This document shows positions 14,113 through 22,216 of a stretch of DNA of 61,592 nt, piece after piece (position 1 is the first letter of the stretch; the number at the start of each line of letters is the position of its first letter). The notes under the pieces are model-generated. The model saw only the letters and a list, made by a program, of their open reading frames with translations, did no database searches and was not told the origin of the DNA. Source of the DNA: a virus. The stretch is taken from IMG/VR virus record IMGVR_UViG_3300044629_000651, positions 1 through 61,592 of that record; one strand, given 5' to 3'. Position numbers and translations under genes: made by a program.

Positions 14113-14755
14113 GCCGACTCAAATTTGCGGTTCGGCATTGCCCCCTATAGGACAGGCAATCAACAAAACTGCACTCCTGATCGGTCAGGAGAGAGGTACT
14201 TCTACCCGTAAAAAGCGTCGGTTACACGACGAACTGGGCCTTACGCACCGAACAAATCGAAACCAGCAACGCAGGACTCCCCTGAAGTAGGGGGTGTGGC
14301 AGCACTGTAAAGCGTAGGGCGCAGCATCAACGTGCCGGTCGGGAACAGCGAGACGATGGACTACGAAACAGAGACACACCCATTCAAAGACGTGCCGATG
14401 GGCATGGTGATAACAAAAAGGGGGACGAGACCGATGCTGGCAACTGCACCGAGCGGATAAACGCTTGTCTGTGGGACTGCATGGTGAGGAGAATTTCTCC
14501 AACCACCCATGATTCATCCACAGCTTCACTAAAACCGACTTTGGAGAGACCCCTTGATAGGGCAGAACTCTCGGACTTAACGGTGCAGAACTCATGGGAT
14601 TGATGGAAGAACCTGCTTCGTAGCACTGCATGGCATTCATGCCTAAACAGGAAGCACCAGTACCCCAATGCCTCAGTCCCCATTCTTAACCCCTGCCCAG
14701 TGGGGTTAAGACGTATATCGAAATTGGGCTAAAGAAGCATCCTCTAATGAAGTAC
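14113..14755 (+). ncRNA. Large structured noncoding RNA candidate (GOLLD/ROOL-like class suspected)
   Basis: About 600-640 nt without a credible gene but with a dense series of hairpins: GCCGA/TCGGC (14113-14136), ATTGCC/GGCAAT enclosing CCTATAGG (14137-14160), CTCCTGA-TCGG-TCAGGAG (14174-14191), a CCCC/GGGG stem at 14276-14294, three nested helices CTGTGG, CATGGTG and GGAGA (14469-14523), GAGAG enclosing CCCT-TGAT-AGGG (14544-14572), and CTTAACCCC/GGGGTTAAG (14685-14710). Purine-rich single-stranded joints (GAAAC, GATAAA, TAAAAC) separate them. Size, phage setting and ornate nesting resemble GOLLD and ROOL RNAs; family membership is not shown. Ends are approximate. Confidence 0.6.
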
Positions 14756-14799
14756 TGGCCGTGCAGACCCACGGAGAATCCACTAGGAGAACAGCCATC

Positions 14800-15021
14800 A
14801 TGGCTACCCAGACCCAAAGCATCACCCGCACCATCCTCACCCCGACCGTCGTCACCACCGACGAACTGCGCATCACCCTCAACCTCAAGACCCCCGAGGG
14901 CTGCACCAAGAACGAGGCGATCCGCTTCAACAACGAGCTCGTCCGCATCTGCAAGGCCCGTGGCTTCATCCCGATGGTCACCAAGAAGGACACCGTCGAG
15001 GACGACGCGGTTACCCAGTAA
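14800..15021 (+). CDS. Small hypothetical protein downstream of the structured RNA (73 aa)
   Basis: Starts at ATG 14800 with AGGAG 11 nt upstream. It is Thr-rich at the N-terminus (TQSITRTILTPTVVTTDELRI), then an alpha/beta-like stretch (NEAIRFNNELVRICKARGFIPMV) and an acidic tail. No family recognised. As the first gene after the RNA element, it may share its transcript. Codon usage looks like the genes that follow. Confidence 0.6.
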   Translation: MATQTQSITRTILTPTVVTTDELRITLNLKTPEGCTKNEAIRFNNELVRICKARGFIPMVTKKDTVEDDAVTQ

Positions 15022-15039
15022 CCAGCAACACCGCACTAC

Positions 15040-15061
15040 CCCACCCCCTCACCGGGGTGGG
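15040..15061 (+). terminator. GC hairpin between early genes (attenuator-like)
   Basis: An 8-bp stem CCCACCCC/GGGGTGGG (15040-15047 with 15054-15061) without a following T-run. It may limit read-through or protect the mRNA end. Confidence 0.4.
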
Positions 15062-15105
15062 CGCTTCACCTACTACCCACTCATTCACAGATCAGGAGCC
15101 CCACC

Positions 15106-17427
15106 ATGCATTACGACCTGAACGACGAACGCAGCAACAACTTGCTGCACACCCTTGAACGGAGAATGTTTTTGTCCGAGCAAGAGGCCACCCGTACCGG
15201 ATCGTGGCTGTCCAGCAAGCCCAACACCCACAACTTCGACCCCTCCTACATCACCGAGGTCGAAATCACCCGCTGGCACGCCTTTCAGGCGCAGCAGAGC
15301 CGTGCCCAGCACTTCGTGTACCGGATTGAAAATCTCCGCAATCGTGTCGCTACCAACCTCTCCAAGCGCCTCGACCCGTACAAGAACGGACAGCGCAGCG
15401 CTACCTACCGCACCCGCATTCTCTGGACCCGCTGGGATGAGCGGTCGTTCCCGTTTTTCCGCCGCGACAGTGACAACCAGCGGGAACTGCACCACTACGG
15501 CCCCTTCCGCTCCCCACCGGAGCACCTCTGGCTTCCGGCCCGCAACTGGGTGGTGCGCAATGCCTACGCCAAAGCGGAAGGGTGGCTCAACACACGTCGC
15601 CAGTACCGTGAGACTGGCCGTGCCGTGGCCAAGCAACTCTCCATCCCCTGTGCCCTCTTGCGGCACGACAAGAACTCGTTCGTCGCACTCGAACACCTGT
15701 GGCAGATGATTCACGAGGGAAACCCCATGCACCGCATCACCGATATCATCTACGGCAAAGCGCCGCAGATTGCGGAAGCCAAGAACAACTTCGACCGCAA
15801 GGGGTACACCTACCTCGATATCCACATCCTGACCCACTCACAGCAACTCTCCAAGCCCCTCCCCGACCACCTCGTCACGCTGCTTGCCAGCCACCAACTG
15901 CACAAGTCCGACGACCCCAGCGACCCCACTAAGATTGCGTACGCACCATCGTTCGCCTATTTCGCCAAGGACAGGTTCATCCGCACTTCCCTTGGCAAGT
16001 ACCTGACCAAGTTCCTCGGCGATTACCTCACCGAGGAGCAAATCCGCACCGTGGCGAACACCTACAACGCTCGCAACAAGCCCCTCACCCTGCATCTCGT
16101 CCCGCCGACTGACCCGAACGGTTGGGAGTGGGTGTATGAGCACGGCACGAGCTTCACATCCTGCATGACCTACGACCGCAACGAACGCTACCTCATCGAG
16201 GAAGCCTGCGGCCTCAACCACCCTGTCCGTGCCTATGCCCACCCCAGCAGCAATCTCCACCTCGCCTATATCGGCGTCCCCGGCACGGAAGTCTGGGCCA
16301 GAACCATCGTCAACCCGACCAACAAAACCTACGTCCGAGTCTATGGGGATGATCGGATGTACAACCTGCTCCAGACACAGGGCTACACCGAGCACCGCAG
16401 GGACTGCTGCATCAACCAGCCCGTGTCCCTCATGCCCCGCAATAACCCCGACGATCCCCACGCGCTGTTCCTTCCGTACCTCGACTGGGGGCAGGTGACG
16501 TTCCTCGACGACAAGCGGGACAAGCTGGTGTTCATCGACAGCAGCATCCACGTCGGTGTCGGTGGCGGTTCCAACGGCACAGCATCCACCCGGTTCCTCC
16601 GCACCCTCGAAGATCAGCTTGCTACCCCGAAACCCTCCGAGGATGATGAGGATGAGGATGAGGATGAGGATGAGGATGATGATGAGAACATCTACTGCTG
16701 CGATGACTGCGGCGATGACGTGGATGAGGACGATACGACCTACATCGAATCCCACGACCACCGGGTGTGCAGTTCCTGCCTCGACAACAACTACCAGGAA
16801 GCTATCGTCAACCGCCGTGGCGGCACGGGTTGGATCCACGAGGACGATGCGGTCTACTGCGAGTCCAACGGCAACTACTACACGGACAGCGTTACGGACT
16901 ACCACGGTGTGCGGCACTGCGAGTCGCGGGACAGCTACTACCTTGAGGACGATATGGTGTATGTCAGCGGGCGCAGCGAGTGGGTTCATCAGGATGATGC
17001 TGTTCGACTGGACCACCCCACCACGGCAGGCGGCGACGACTACATCCACGAGGACGACGTGACCACGACCGCTGACGACTTGTCCATCCACGACGATGAT
17101 GCAGAGACGTGCGAAGTGACCCACAAGCGGTACTTCGCTCCGTCCATGTGGGAGATCGAGTGGAAGGACGAGACGACCGTCACTCACCCCCATGCCATTG
17201 CCCGCCGCCCCGAGTTGTTCAGCATCCTCCGCATCGAAGGGGAGTTTTACATTGTTGAACGAGGCCAGTCTATTGAATGCCCTCAGTTGCTGCCGTTCTT
17301 CGAAGCATTGGTTCACTACGGGTATCCCACGGAGTTCGCCAACGTCACCCTCCGCGACGACTGCGAGGGGGAGTCGGTCGACGACTTCATTGCACCGTTC
17401 GTTCTCGCTCTTTCCCTCGCCGCCTGA
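15106..17427 (+). CDS. Large acidic zinc-binding protein of unknown function (773 aa)
   Basis: Starts at ATG 15106 after AGGAG. Residues 1-480 form a conserved-looking body with HGTSFTSCMTYDRNE (about 347-361) and HPVRAYAHPSSNLHLAYIG (about 375-393), motifs I associate with uncharacterised phage proteins. Residues about 505-526 are a D/E run encoded by tandem GAGGAT units. Then follow CCDDC and CSSC zinc-ligand pairs (about 530-565) and repeats of a W/Y-I/V-H-E/Q-DDAV motif (about 590-670). No membrane segment. The role is unknown; acidic and zinc modules suggest nucleic-acid or protein interactions, or DNA mimicry. Confidence 0.7.
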   Translation: MHYDLNDERSNNLLHTLERRMFLSEQEATRTGSWLSSKPNTHNFDPSYITEVEITRWHAFQAQQSRAQHFVYRIENLRNRVATNLSKRLDPYKNGQRSATYRTRILWTRWDERSFPFFRRDSDNQRELHHYGPFRSPPEHLWLPARNWVVRNAYAKAEGWLNTRRQYRETGRAVAKQLSIPCALLRHDKNSFVALEHLWQMIHEGNPMHRITDIIYGKAPQIAEAKNNFDRKGYTYLDIHILTHSQQLSKPLPDHLVTLLASHQLHKSDDPSDPTKIAYAPSFAYFAKDRFIRTSLGKYLTKFLGDYLTEEQIRTVANTYNARNKPLTLHLVPPTDPNGWEWVYEHGTSFTSCMTYDRNERYLIEEACGLNHPVRAYAHPSSNLHLAYIGVPGTEVWARTIVNPTNKTYVRVYGDDRMYNLLQTQGYTEHRRDCCINQPVSLMPRNNPDDPHALFLPYLDWGQVTFLDDKRDKLVFIDSSIHVGVGGGSNGTASTRFLRTLEDQLATPKPSEDDEDEDEDEDEDDDENIYCCDDCGDDVDEDDTTYIESHDHRVCSSCLDNNYQEAIVNRRGGTGWIHEDDAVYCESNGNYYTDSVTDYHGVRHCESRDSYYLEDDMVYVSGRSEWVHQDDAVRLDHPTTAGGDDYIHEDDVTTTADDLSIHDDDAETCEVTHKRYFAPSMWEIEWKDETTVTHPHAIARRPELFSILRIEGEFYIVERGQSIECPQLLPFFEALVHYGYPTEFANVTLRDDCEGESVDDFIAPFVLALSLAA
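16636..16685 (+). repeat. In-frame GAGGAT microsatellite
   Basis: Tandem six-base GATGAG units encode alternating Asp and Glu inside the 773-residue gene. Copy number could change by slippage without breaking the frame, altering linker length between the body and the zinc region. Confidence 0.8.
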
Positions 17428-17451
17428 CCCCCTACTTACAGGAGAGCTACC

Positions 17452-18552
17452 ATGCACAAAGAACTCGTTGATATTCTGTCCCTCAAGCGGGGACACGGCT
17501 CGGTCGGCGAACGCAAGTTCCTCGAACAGTTCATCACTCCGCTCGAACCTGTCGTCCACATCAACCCCGACGACCAGACCGTCGCGGCGTACAGCGTCGT
17601 CATCCCTGCCGCCGACGGCACGGCTTGCCCCGTCCTCTGGTCTTGCCACGTCGACACCGTCCATGACCCCAAGGACGATGCCAAGCAACTCGCCCTGTAC
17701 GATGCCGGGACATCCCTGTTCTACAAGCAGGACGGCAAGCCTCTCGGTGCTGACGACGGCGCAGGGGTGTGGCTGTTCCTGCAGATGATCGACCGCAACG
17801 TACCGGGAACCTACCTGTTCCACCGGGGCGAGGAGCGCGGCGGCATTGGTAGCAAAGCGATGGCGAAGCACCACTCCGGCTTCATCAAGACCCACACCCA
17901 TGCCATCGCATTCGACCGGCGCGACACCTGCTCCGTCATCACTCACCAGTCCCGTGGTCGTTGCTGCTCGGACAAGTTCGCTACCCACTTCGCCGTCCTT
18001 CTCAGCGACTCAGTGTATGGACTCAAGCCCGACTCCGGTGGCATCTACACCGACACGGCGGAATACACGGGGCTGGTCGGCGAGTGCACCAACGTCAGTG
18101 TCGGGTACTTCAACGAACATGGTGGCAGCGAGGTGCTGGACATGGAGTATCTCAGCTGGCTCCTTGACCGTCTGCTCAACCTCGACATTGCCACAATTCA
18201 TTCCGTCAGCGAGCGCAATGCCGGTGACCCTGATCCTGACTGGCTCGGTCGTTATGCTGGGTACTACAAGGGGTATGGGGCTGCTTACGACGACAACTGG
18301 ACGAATTACCGTGGCCTGTCCCTCGTCCCTGACGAGGATGAGTTCCAGTACGACGCCTATCGAGACCACACTGACGTGACCAAGCTCACCACCAAGGCAC
18401 TCACCAAGTGGGTGCGGAAAGCTGACACCCGTGACATCGTCGAGTTGATCCAGTCCCTTGCCGACGATGCAGCGTACTTCGCCGACGAGTTGATGCAGCT
18501 TGAGGTGGACGCCGCTACCGACACCACTACCCTTGATGAGGACGCAGCATGA
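17452..18552 (+). CDS. M20-like (peptidase T-type) zinc metallopeptidase
   Basis: 366 residues with a complete co-catalytic two-metal set: SCHVDTV (His66, Asp68), LGADDGAG (Asp101/102), HRGEERGGIGS (Glu127 as base, Glu128 as ligand), AFDRRD (Asp155) and EHGGSE (His223). LGADDGAG closely resembles the LGADDKAG motif of peptidase T. Such enzymes cleave small peptides from the N-terminus or deacylate amino acids in the cytoplasm. The acidic last 40 residues are atypical. ATG has AGGAG upstream, and its TGA overlaps the next ATG. Substrate unknown; it might supply amino acids or inactivate a host peptide. Confidence 0.72.
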   Translation: MHKELVDILSLKRGHGSVGERKFLEQFITPLEPVVHINPDDQTVAAYSVVIPAADGTACPVLWSCHVDTVHDPKDDAKQLALYDAGTSLFYKQDGKPLGADDGAGVWLFLQMIDRNVPGTYLFHRGEERGGIGSKAMAKHHSGFIKTHTHAIAFDRRDTCSVITHQSRGRCCSDKFATHFAVLLSDSVYGLKPDSGGIYTDTAEYTGLVGECTNVSVGYFNEHGGSEVLDMEYLSWLLDRLLNLDIATIHSVSERNAGDPDPDWLGRYAGYYKGYGAAYDDNWTNYRGLSLVPDEDEFQYDAYRDHTDVTKLTTKALTKWVRKADTRDIVELIQSLADDAAYFADELMQLEVDAATDTTTLDEDAA

Positions 18553-18893
18553 AAACATCTGAATTGATTGGCCCCGATCTTGATTGGGCGGTGGCGAAGG
18601 CGAAAGGGGTAAGACTTTCAGCATTACAAGATCATGGGCATTTCGAGGTCCATTTTGCAGATGAAAACGGCGGCGAAATTTATTCACCATCGACCGACTG
18701 GGCGCAAGGTGGCCCGATCATTGAAAGGGAGAAGATCGCCACGGTTTATCGAGCAGGGGAATACTGGCTGTCTTACACGTTTGATGGTGCAGAGTTCGAA
18801 GGTATCGGCCCCACCCCGCTCGTCGCAGCCATGCGCTGCTACGTGTCATCGAAGTTGGGCAACGAGATTGACGTACCGGAGGGACTGAAATGA
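18549..18893 (+). CDS. DUF2591 / NinX-like phage protein
   Basis: 114 residues matching the DUF2591 pattern: an N-terminal MKTSELIGPDLDWAVAKA, a middle YSPSTDWAQGGPIIERE, and a C-terminal GPTPLVAAMRCYVSSKLG. This family is widespread in phages and prophages of proteobacteria, and its function is unknown. The start overlaps the peptidase stop (ATGA), indicating coupled translation. Confidence 0.85.
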   Translation: MKTSELIGPDLDWAVAKAKGVRLSALQDHGHFEVHFADENGGEIYSPSTDWAQGGPIIEREKIATVYRAGEYWLSYTFDGAEFEGIGPTPLVAAMRCYVSSKLGNEIDVPEGLK

Positions 18894-19096
18894 CACCCGA
18901 GCAACGCAAGAAACTGGTCGAAGGATACCTGCCCTACCTTGACAACCACTGCCCGAAGCAGGGCAAGAAGCGCGACGAGATGGAGCAGGCAATCATGGTG
19001 GGTGCATTGGCCTATGCCACGGCACTCGAAACGCAGGAAGTGTTCTTGACCCTGCTGCTGATGAGCGGCAGGTTACTTACGGAGGAAGTGAAATGA
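18890..19096 (+). CDS. Small hypothetical protein (68 aa)
   Basis: A helical protein beginning MTPEQRKKLVEGYLPYLDNH, overlapping genes on both sides by four bases. The C-terminal half has a moderately hydrophobic helix (AYATALETQEVFLTLLLMSG), but it is too mixed for a clear membrane anchor. No family recognised. Confidence 0.6.
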   Translation: MTPEQRKKLVEGYLPYLDNHCPKQGKKRDEMEQAIMVGALAYATALETQEVFLTLLLMSGRLLTEEVK

Positions 19097-19311
19097 CCGT
19101 ACTTGATTCCTGCAAAACAGGAGCGTACTATTACGACTCCAACCGAGAGAAGATTTACTTCAAGGACATTGCCAAGGCAATCCGAAACCAGCACCCCAAG
19201 CTCGAAGGGCAGCACATCTTCGCCCAGCTTGACGCCCTCGGCTTGCGTGCTGGTTTCAACAAGGGGGAAACCCCTTGTGCTTTGCCCTACTCATTCACTG
19301 ACATTCACTGA
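19093..19311 (+). CDS. Small hypothetical protein (72 aa)
   Basis: The start overlaps the previous stop (ATGA). Mixed alpha/beta composition, with IYFKDIAKAIRNQHPKLEG suggesting a winged or helix-turn-helix-like segment. No recognised family. It ends 12 nt before the DUF932 gene. Confidence 0.55.
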   Translation: MTVLDSCKTGAYYYDSNREKIYFKDIAKAIRNQHPKLEGQHIFAQLDALGLRAGFNKGETPCALPYSFTDIH

Positions 19312-19323
19312 AAGGAAATCAAA

Positions 19324-20271
19324 ATGGCTGATCTCGTAGAGAGCATGGTTCGCAACGCGGACACCGCCCAGTCGTGGCACAACAAGGAAACTACCATCCC
19401 CGCAGACGCTCCGTTCGACGCGTGGTTCGACGCCAGCGGCTTGAACTGGAAGGCGTGCCGCAGCAAAGTACGCTTCTGCACCGACCGCATCGGCACCATA
19501 GCGGAGATGCCGGAGAAGCATGTCATCTTCCGCGGCGACACACTCAAGCCCCTTGCCATCGTCGGCGAGGACTACCGCATCGTGCAACCCCGTGAGATTC
19601 TGGAGTTCTTCCGCGAGTTCTGCGCATCCAATCAACTCATCATGGACACGGCAGGCGTGCTCGCAGGAGGCCGGAGGGTCTGGGCACTGGCTCGCACCGG
19701 CACGGAGGTTGTCATCGGCGGCAAGGATATCGTCAAGCAGTACATCCTGCTGGCCACCAGCTATGACACCAGCCTCGCCACCATCGCCAAGCACACCAGC
19801 GTCCGTGTCGTGTGCAACAACACCCTCACCATCGCTGCCAACAACTCGGAAGCCAGCATCCGTGTCCCGCACTCGGCGGTATTCAATGCATCGCAAGCGC
19901 AACTCAGTCTCGGCCTGTTGGCGGAGGACTTCGCGCAGTTCGGGGTGTATGCCAATGCGCTGCACAAGCAGCACGTTGAGCCGAGCGTGGCGGCACGCTG
20001 GTATGCCGAGTTGCTCAAGGATCGGGAGGTAACCGACGAGGAGTTCGCTGAACTCATGGATAACCGTGTTCTGCGTGGGCTGATGAAGTCGTACCAGTCT
20101 GCGCCCGGAGCGGAGGCCACCACATGGGGCTTGGTAAATGGGGCAACGGCATTCGTCGATCACGTCAGGGGGCGCAGCTACGACACTCGGATGAACGCGG
20201 CATGGTTCGGTGCCGGAGCCAACCTCAAGGAGCAGGCGTGGCAGAAAGCAACTGGCGGGGTGATGGTATGA
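19324..20271 (+). CDS. DUF932 phage/plasmid-like protein
   Basis: 315 residues. The family marks are FRGDTLKPLAIVGEDYRIVQPREILEFF (about 70-97), GGRRVWALARTG, DIVKQYILLATSYDTSLAT and RVVCNNTLTIA, typical of DUF932 proteins on phages and plasmids. The molecular role is not established; members often lie near replication genes. SD is AAAGGAAATC before ATG 19324. The stop overlaps the start of the next gene. Confidence 0.85.
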   Translation: MADLVESMVRNADTAQSWHNKETTIPADAPFDAWFDASGLNWKACRSKVRFCTDRIGTIAEMPEKHVIFRGDTLKPLAIVGEDYRIVQPREILEFFREFCASNQLIMDTAGVLAGGRRVWALARTGTEVVIGGKDIVKQYILLATSYDTSLATIAKHTSVRVVCNNTLTIAANNSEASIRVPHSAVFNASQAQLSLGLLAEDFAQFGVYANALHKQHVEPSVAARWYAELLKDREVTDEEFAELMDNRVLRGLMKSYQSAPGAEATTWGLVNGATAFVDHVRGRSYDTRMNAAWFGAGANLKEQAWQKATGGVMV

Positions 20272-20549
20272 CAATCAAATCCATAGAGGACCGTGTCATC
20301 CGCATCGAGTCGAAGCTGACTCGGGCAATGCGCGGGCTGGGCATGGATGCGGAGGGCAATCCCCTTGTGGGTACGGTGCTTATCGACGAGGACACGACCA
20401 ACGCGATACTGGATGCGCTGGATGGGTACATGAACCTGATGGACAAGCACGATGGCGTGACGTTCGTCGAGCGCCCCGAGTACAACACGACGGAAGCCTT
20501 GTATAACAAGCTACTCGACTTGAGGAACGCCCGATGGAAGAACAACTAG
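20268..20549 (+). CDS. Hypothetical protein (93 aa)
   Basis: Start placed at ATG 20268, which overlaps the preceding TGA; the longer upstream frame is only a shadow of the DUF932 gene. A helical N-terminus (IEDRVIRIESKLTRAMRGLG) is followed by DEDTTNAILDALDGYMNLMDKH. No catalytic motif and no family recognised. Confidence 0.6.
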   Translation: MTIKSIEDRVIRIESKLTRAMRGLGMDAEGNPLVGTVLIDEDTTNAILDALDGYMNLMDKHDGVTFVERPEYNTTEALYNKLLDLRNARWKNN

Positions 20550-20860
20550 ACCTATACGCCCGCTTCGATGCGCACGACTCGGCGGAGGACTTGCAAGCGA
20601 GGCTGCTTGAGGACGACGAGATGTGCGCGCTGACGGAGTTCTACAACTCGATGGAAAAGTTCAAGTGCGAAGCGTACGTCGCCCTTGAAATCGTTGGTAT
20701 CGGCATCCTGCGGGAGGTATTCGTGTGGGAAATGCCTGACACCAGTGTCCTCGTCGTGGGGTGGAAGTCGGAGGATGAGATAGCAGTAGGAGTCCTCGCC
20801 CCCGGCGCAACCTTCACCCCTGTGCCGTACGCAAACGGCCAGATTCAAACCCTTCATTGA
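20534..20860 (+). CDS. Hypothetical acidic protein (108 aa)
   Basis: Overlaps the previous gene by 16 nt in another frame. Acidic N-terminal helix (AHDSAEDLQARLLEDDEM), then alternating hydrophobic strands (VALEIVGIGILREVFVW, TSVLVVGWKSEDEIAVGVL) suggesting a compact beta domain. No family recognised. Confidence 0.6.
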   Translation: MEEQLDLYARFDAHDSAEDLQARLLEDDEMCALTEFYNSMEKFKCEAYVALEIVGIGILREVFVWEMPDTSVLVVGWKSEDEIAVGVLAPGATFTPVPYANGQIQTLH

Positions 20861-20872
20861 CAGGAGAACAGC

Positions 20873-21169
20873 ATGGCAAACGTGAATCACCCCGGCATTC
20901 TGGAAGAAGCACACGTCATAATTTTTGGTGATCGAGAAAAAACTTATGGCAACCCGGCGAAGAACTTGGAGAACATCGCCAATCTGTGGGAGATGTACCT
21001 GCGTGGCAAGGGCATCATCGACGAGGACTGCGACGGGCTGTTCGCCCAAGACGTGGCGTTGATGATGATCCTGCTGAAGACGGCGCGACTGATCAACACC
21101 CCTGACCACCGTGACTCTCTGGTTGACATCTGCGGCTACGCTGCACTCATTGAGCGCATCAAGAAATGA
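20873..21169 (+). CDS. DUF6378-type phage protein
   Basis: 98 residues matching a common phage pattern: N-terminal ILEEAHVIIFGDREKTYGNP, AKNLENIANLWEMYLRGKG, and C-terminal QDVALMMILLKTARL...DICGYAAL. Members are small helical proteins likened to MazG-type nucleotide hydrolases, but catalytic residues are not obvious here. AGGAG precedes ATG 20873. Confidence 0.75.
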   Translation: MANVNHPGILEEAHVIIFGDREKTYGNPAKNLENIANLWEMYLRGKGIIDEDCDGLFAQDVALMMILLKTARLINTPDHRDSLVDICGYAALIERIKK

Positions 21170-21324
21170 TCCGCCGTAACTACGAACCCGACAGGGTTCA
21201 ATGCCAAGCACTCAAGACCGACGGCAAACGCTGCACCCAGATAGCAACTTACTCGAATGGAGGCAAAGCCCTCTGCCAGCGCCATCATCTGATGATAATC
21301 AAGTCCAAGGAGAAACAGAAATGA
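21166..21324 (+). CDS. Small zinc-finger protein (52 aa)
   Basis: ATG overlaps the previous stop and TGA overlaps the next start. Contains CQALKTDGKRCTQIA and LCQRHH, the C...C...C..H arrangement of small zinc-binding phage proteins that act on nucleic acid or as adaptors. Function unknown. Confidence 0.7.
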   Translation: MIRRNYEPDRVQCQALKTDGKRCTQIATYSNGGKALCQRHHLMIIKSKEKQK

Positions 21325-21677
21325 TAGAGATTCAAGCCAAGCAACTCGTCCGTGCCATGCAGGTTCTCGACATGCTCAACTGCGAGTACGCAATCAAGAC
21401 CCCGGACGGGGAGGTATTCGGTGTGCTCAAGATCGCCGAACCGGAGAAGCCCAAGCGCAAGCACAAGAACCCGCGCAAGGATTACTCCCTGTACTGCATC
21501 CCCGACCGTGTCGGGGCCATGAAGGTCGGCGACGTGGAGGTGTTAAAGCCCCTCGAAGGGGACACGGTATCGCAACTGGCCAGCAACGTCTCGTCGCACG
21601 GGATTACCCGGTACGGCAAGGGCAACTTCACCACAACCACTGCCAACGGCGAGTGCCAGTGCATGAGGTTGGCATGA
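21321..21677 (+). CDS. Hypothetical protein with basic linker (118 aa)
   Basis: Start at ATG 21321, overlapping the previous TGA. Helical N-terminus (AKQLVRAMQVLDMLNCEYAI), a basic linker (KPKRKHKNPRKDY) at about 43-55, and a C-terminal region VGDVEVLKPLEGDTVSQLASNVSSHG...GKGNFTTTTANG that resembles a small winged-helix or DNA-binding domain. Unrecognised, but nucleic-acid binding is plausible. Confidence 0.6.
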   Translation: MIEIQAKQLVRAMQVLDMLNCEYAIKTPDGEVFGVLKIAEPEKPKRKHKNPRKDYSLYCIPDRVGAMKVGDVEVLKPLEGDTVSQLASNVSSHGITRYGKGNFTTTTANGECQCMRLA

Positions 21678-21814
21678 GCGCACAAAACATCACCGTCAGT
21701 CAACGCCCCGGCGTTGCCCTCTACGATGTGTGGATCAACAGCACCCACGTTATCCTGTCAACCGATGAACTGATCGCCCTGCACAACGTAGTGCTTGCGG
21801 CGTTGAGGAGTTGA
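21674..21814 (+). CDS. Small hypothetical protein (46 aa)
   Basis: The frame ATG 21674 to TGA 21814 overlaps the previous stop by 4 nt and lies one base from the next start, so it fits the tightly packed operon. Contains a strand-like segment GVALYDVWINSTHVILS and a helix DELIALHNVVLAALR. Unrecognised. Confidence 0.55.
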   Translation: MSAQNITVSQRPGVALYDVWINSTHVILSTDELIALHNVVLAALRS

Positions 21815-21815
21815 G

Positions 21816-21989
21816 ATGAAAACCAAGGAAGCAGATAAAGCGCACGAGGTATCGGAGCTTTTCCAAGACCTAATCGTGTCGATGGGTGTCACGCTGTTAT
21901 CCGGCCTGACTAAAGAGCAGCAGGAGTATGTGCTGACGAAAGCCCACGACGAGTTCCGTTTCTGGCGCATTGAGGAGGAGTTGAGATGA
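21816..21989 (+). CDS. Small hypothetical protein (57 aa)
   Basis: ATG at 21816 follows TTGAGG upstream; TGA at 21987-21989 overlaps the next ATG. Helical and amphipathic (EVSELFQDLIVSMGVTLLSGL, EEYVLTKAHDEFRFW-like). No motif. The packed spacing supports it as a real gene. Confidence 0.55.
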   Translation: MKTKEADKAHEVSELFQDLIVSMGVTLLSGLTKEQQEYVLTKAHDEFRFWRIEEELR

Positions 21990-22216
21990 GCAAAGACACA
22001 GGAGGGACGGCATTTCCCGTGTATCCACGGAATGACGGGCGGGAGGTCGTGGGAGCACTCGGCATGACCCTGCGCGACTACTTTGCGGCGAAGGCACTAC
22101 CAGAACTCGTGGTGCTGTGCGCTAGCGATAACCCGGGGGACAAGACCTACCAAGAACATGTCGCCGGGCACGCTTACTTGTTGGCCGACGCAATGTTACT
22201 GGAGCGCGAGAAATGA
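21986..22216 (+). CDS. Small conserved phage protein (76 aa)
   Basis: Contains GGTAFPVYP near the start and GMTLRDYFAAKALPEL in the middle, a pair of motifs seen in many short phage proteins of unknown function. No enzymatic residues evident. Overlaps neighbours on both sides by 4 nt. Confidence 0.75.
   Translation: MSKDTGGTAFPVYPRNDGREVVGALGMTLRDYFAAKALPELVVLCASDNPGDKTYQEHVAGHAYLLADAMLLEREK

Noticed and set aside
14185-14640. 151-codon open frame on the minus strand in the structured RNA region
   Set aside because: No ribosome-binding site, Cys/His/Arg-rich random-looking composition, and it coincides with the dense hairpins; open frames are expected by chance here.
14100-14760. tRNA or tmRNA gene in the structured region
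   Set aside because: No acceptor stem with a GGTTCGAATCC-type T-arm could be found, and the overall fold does not give a cloverleaf.
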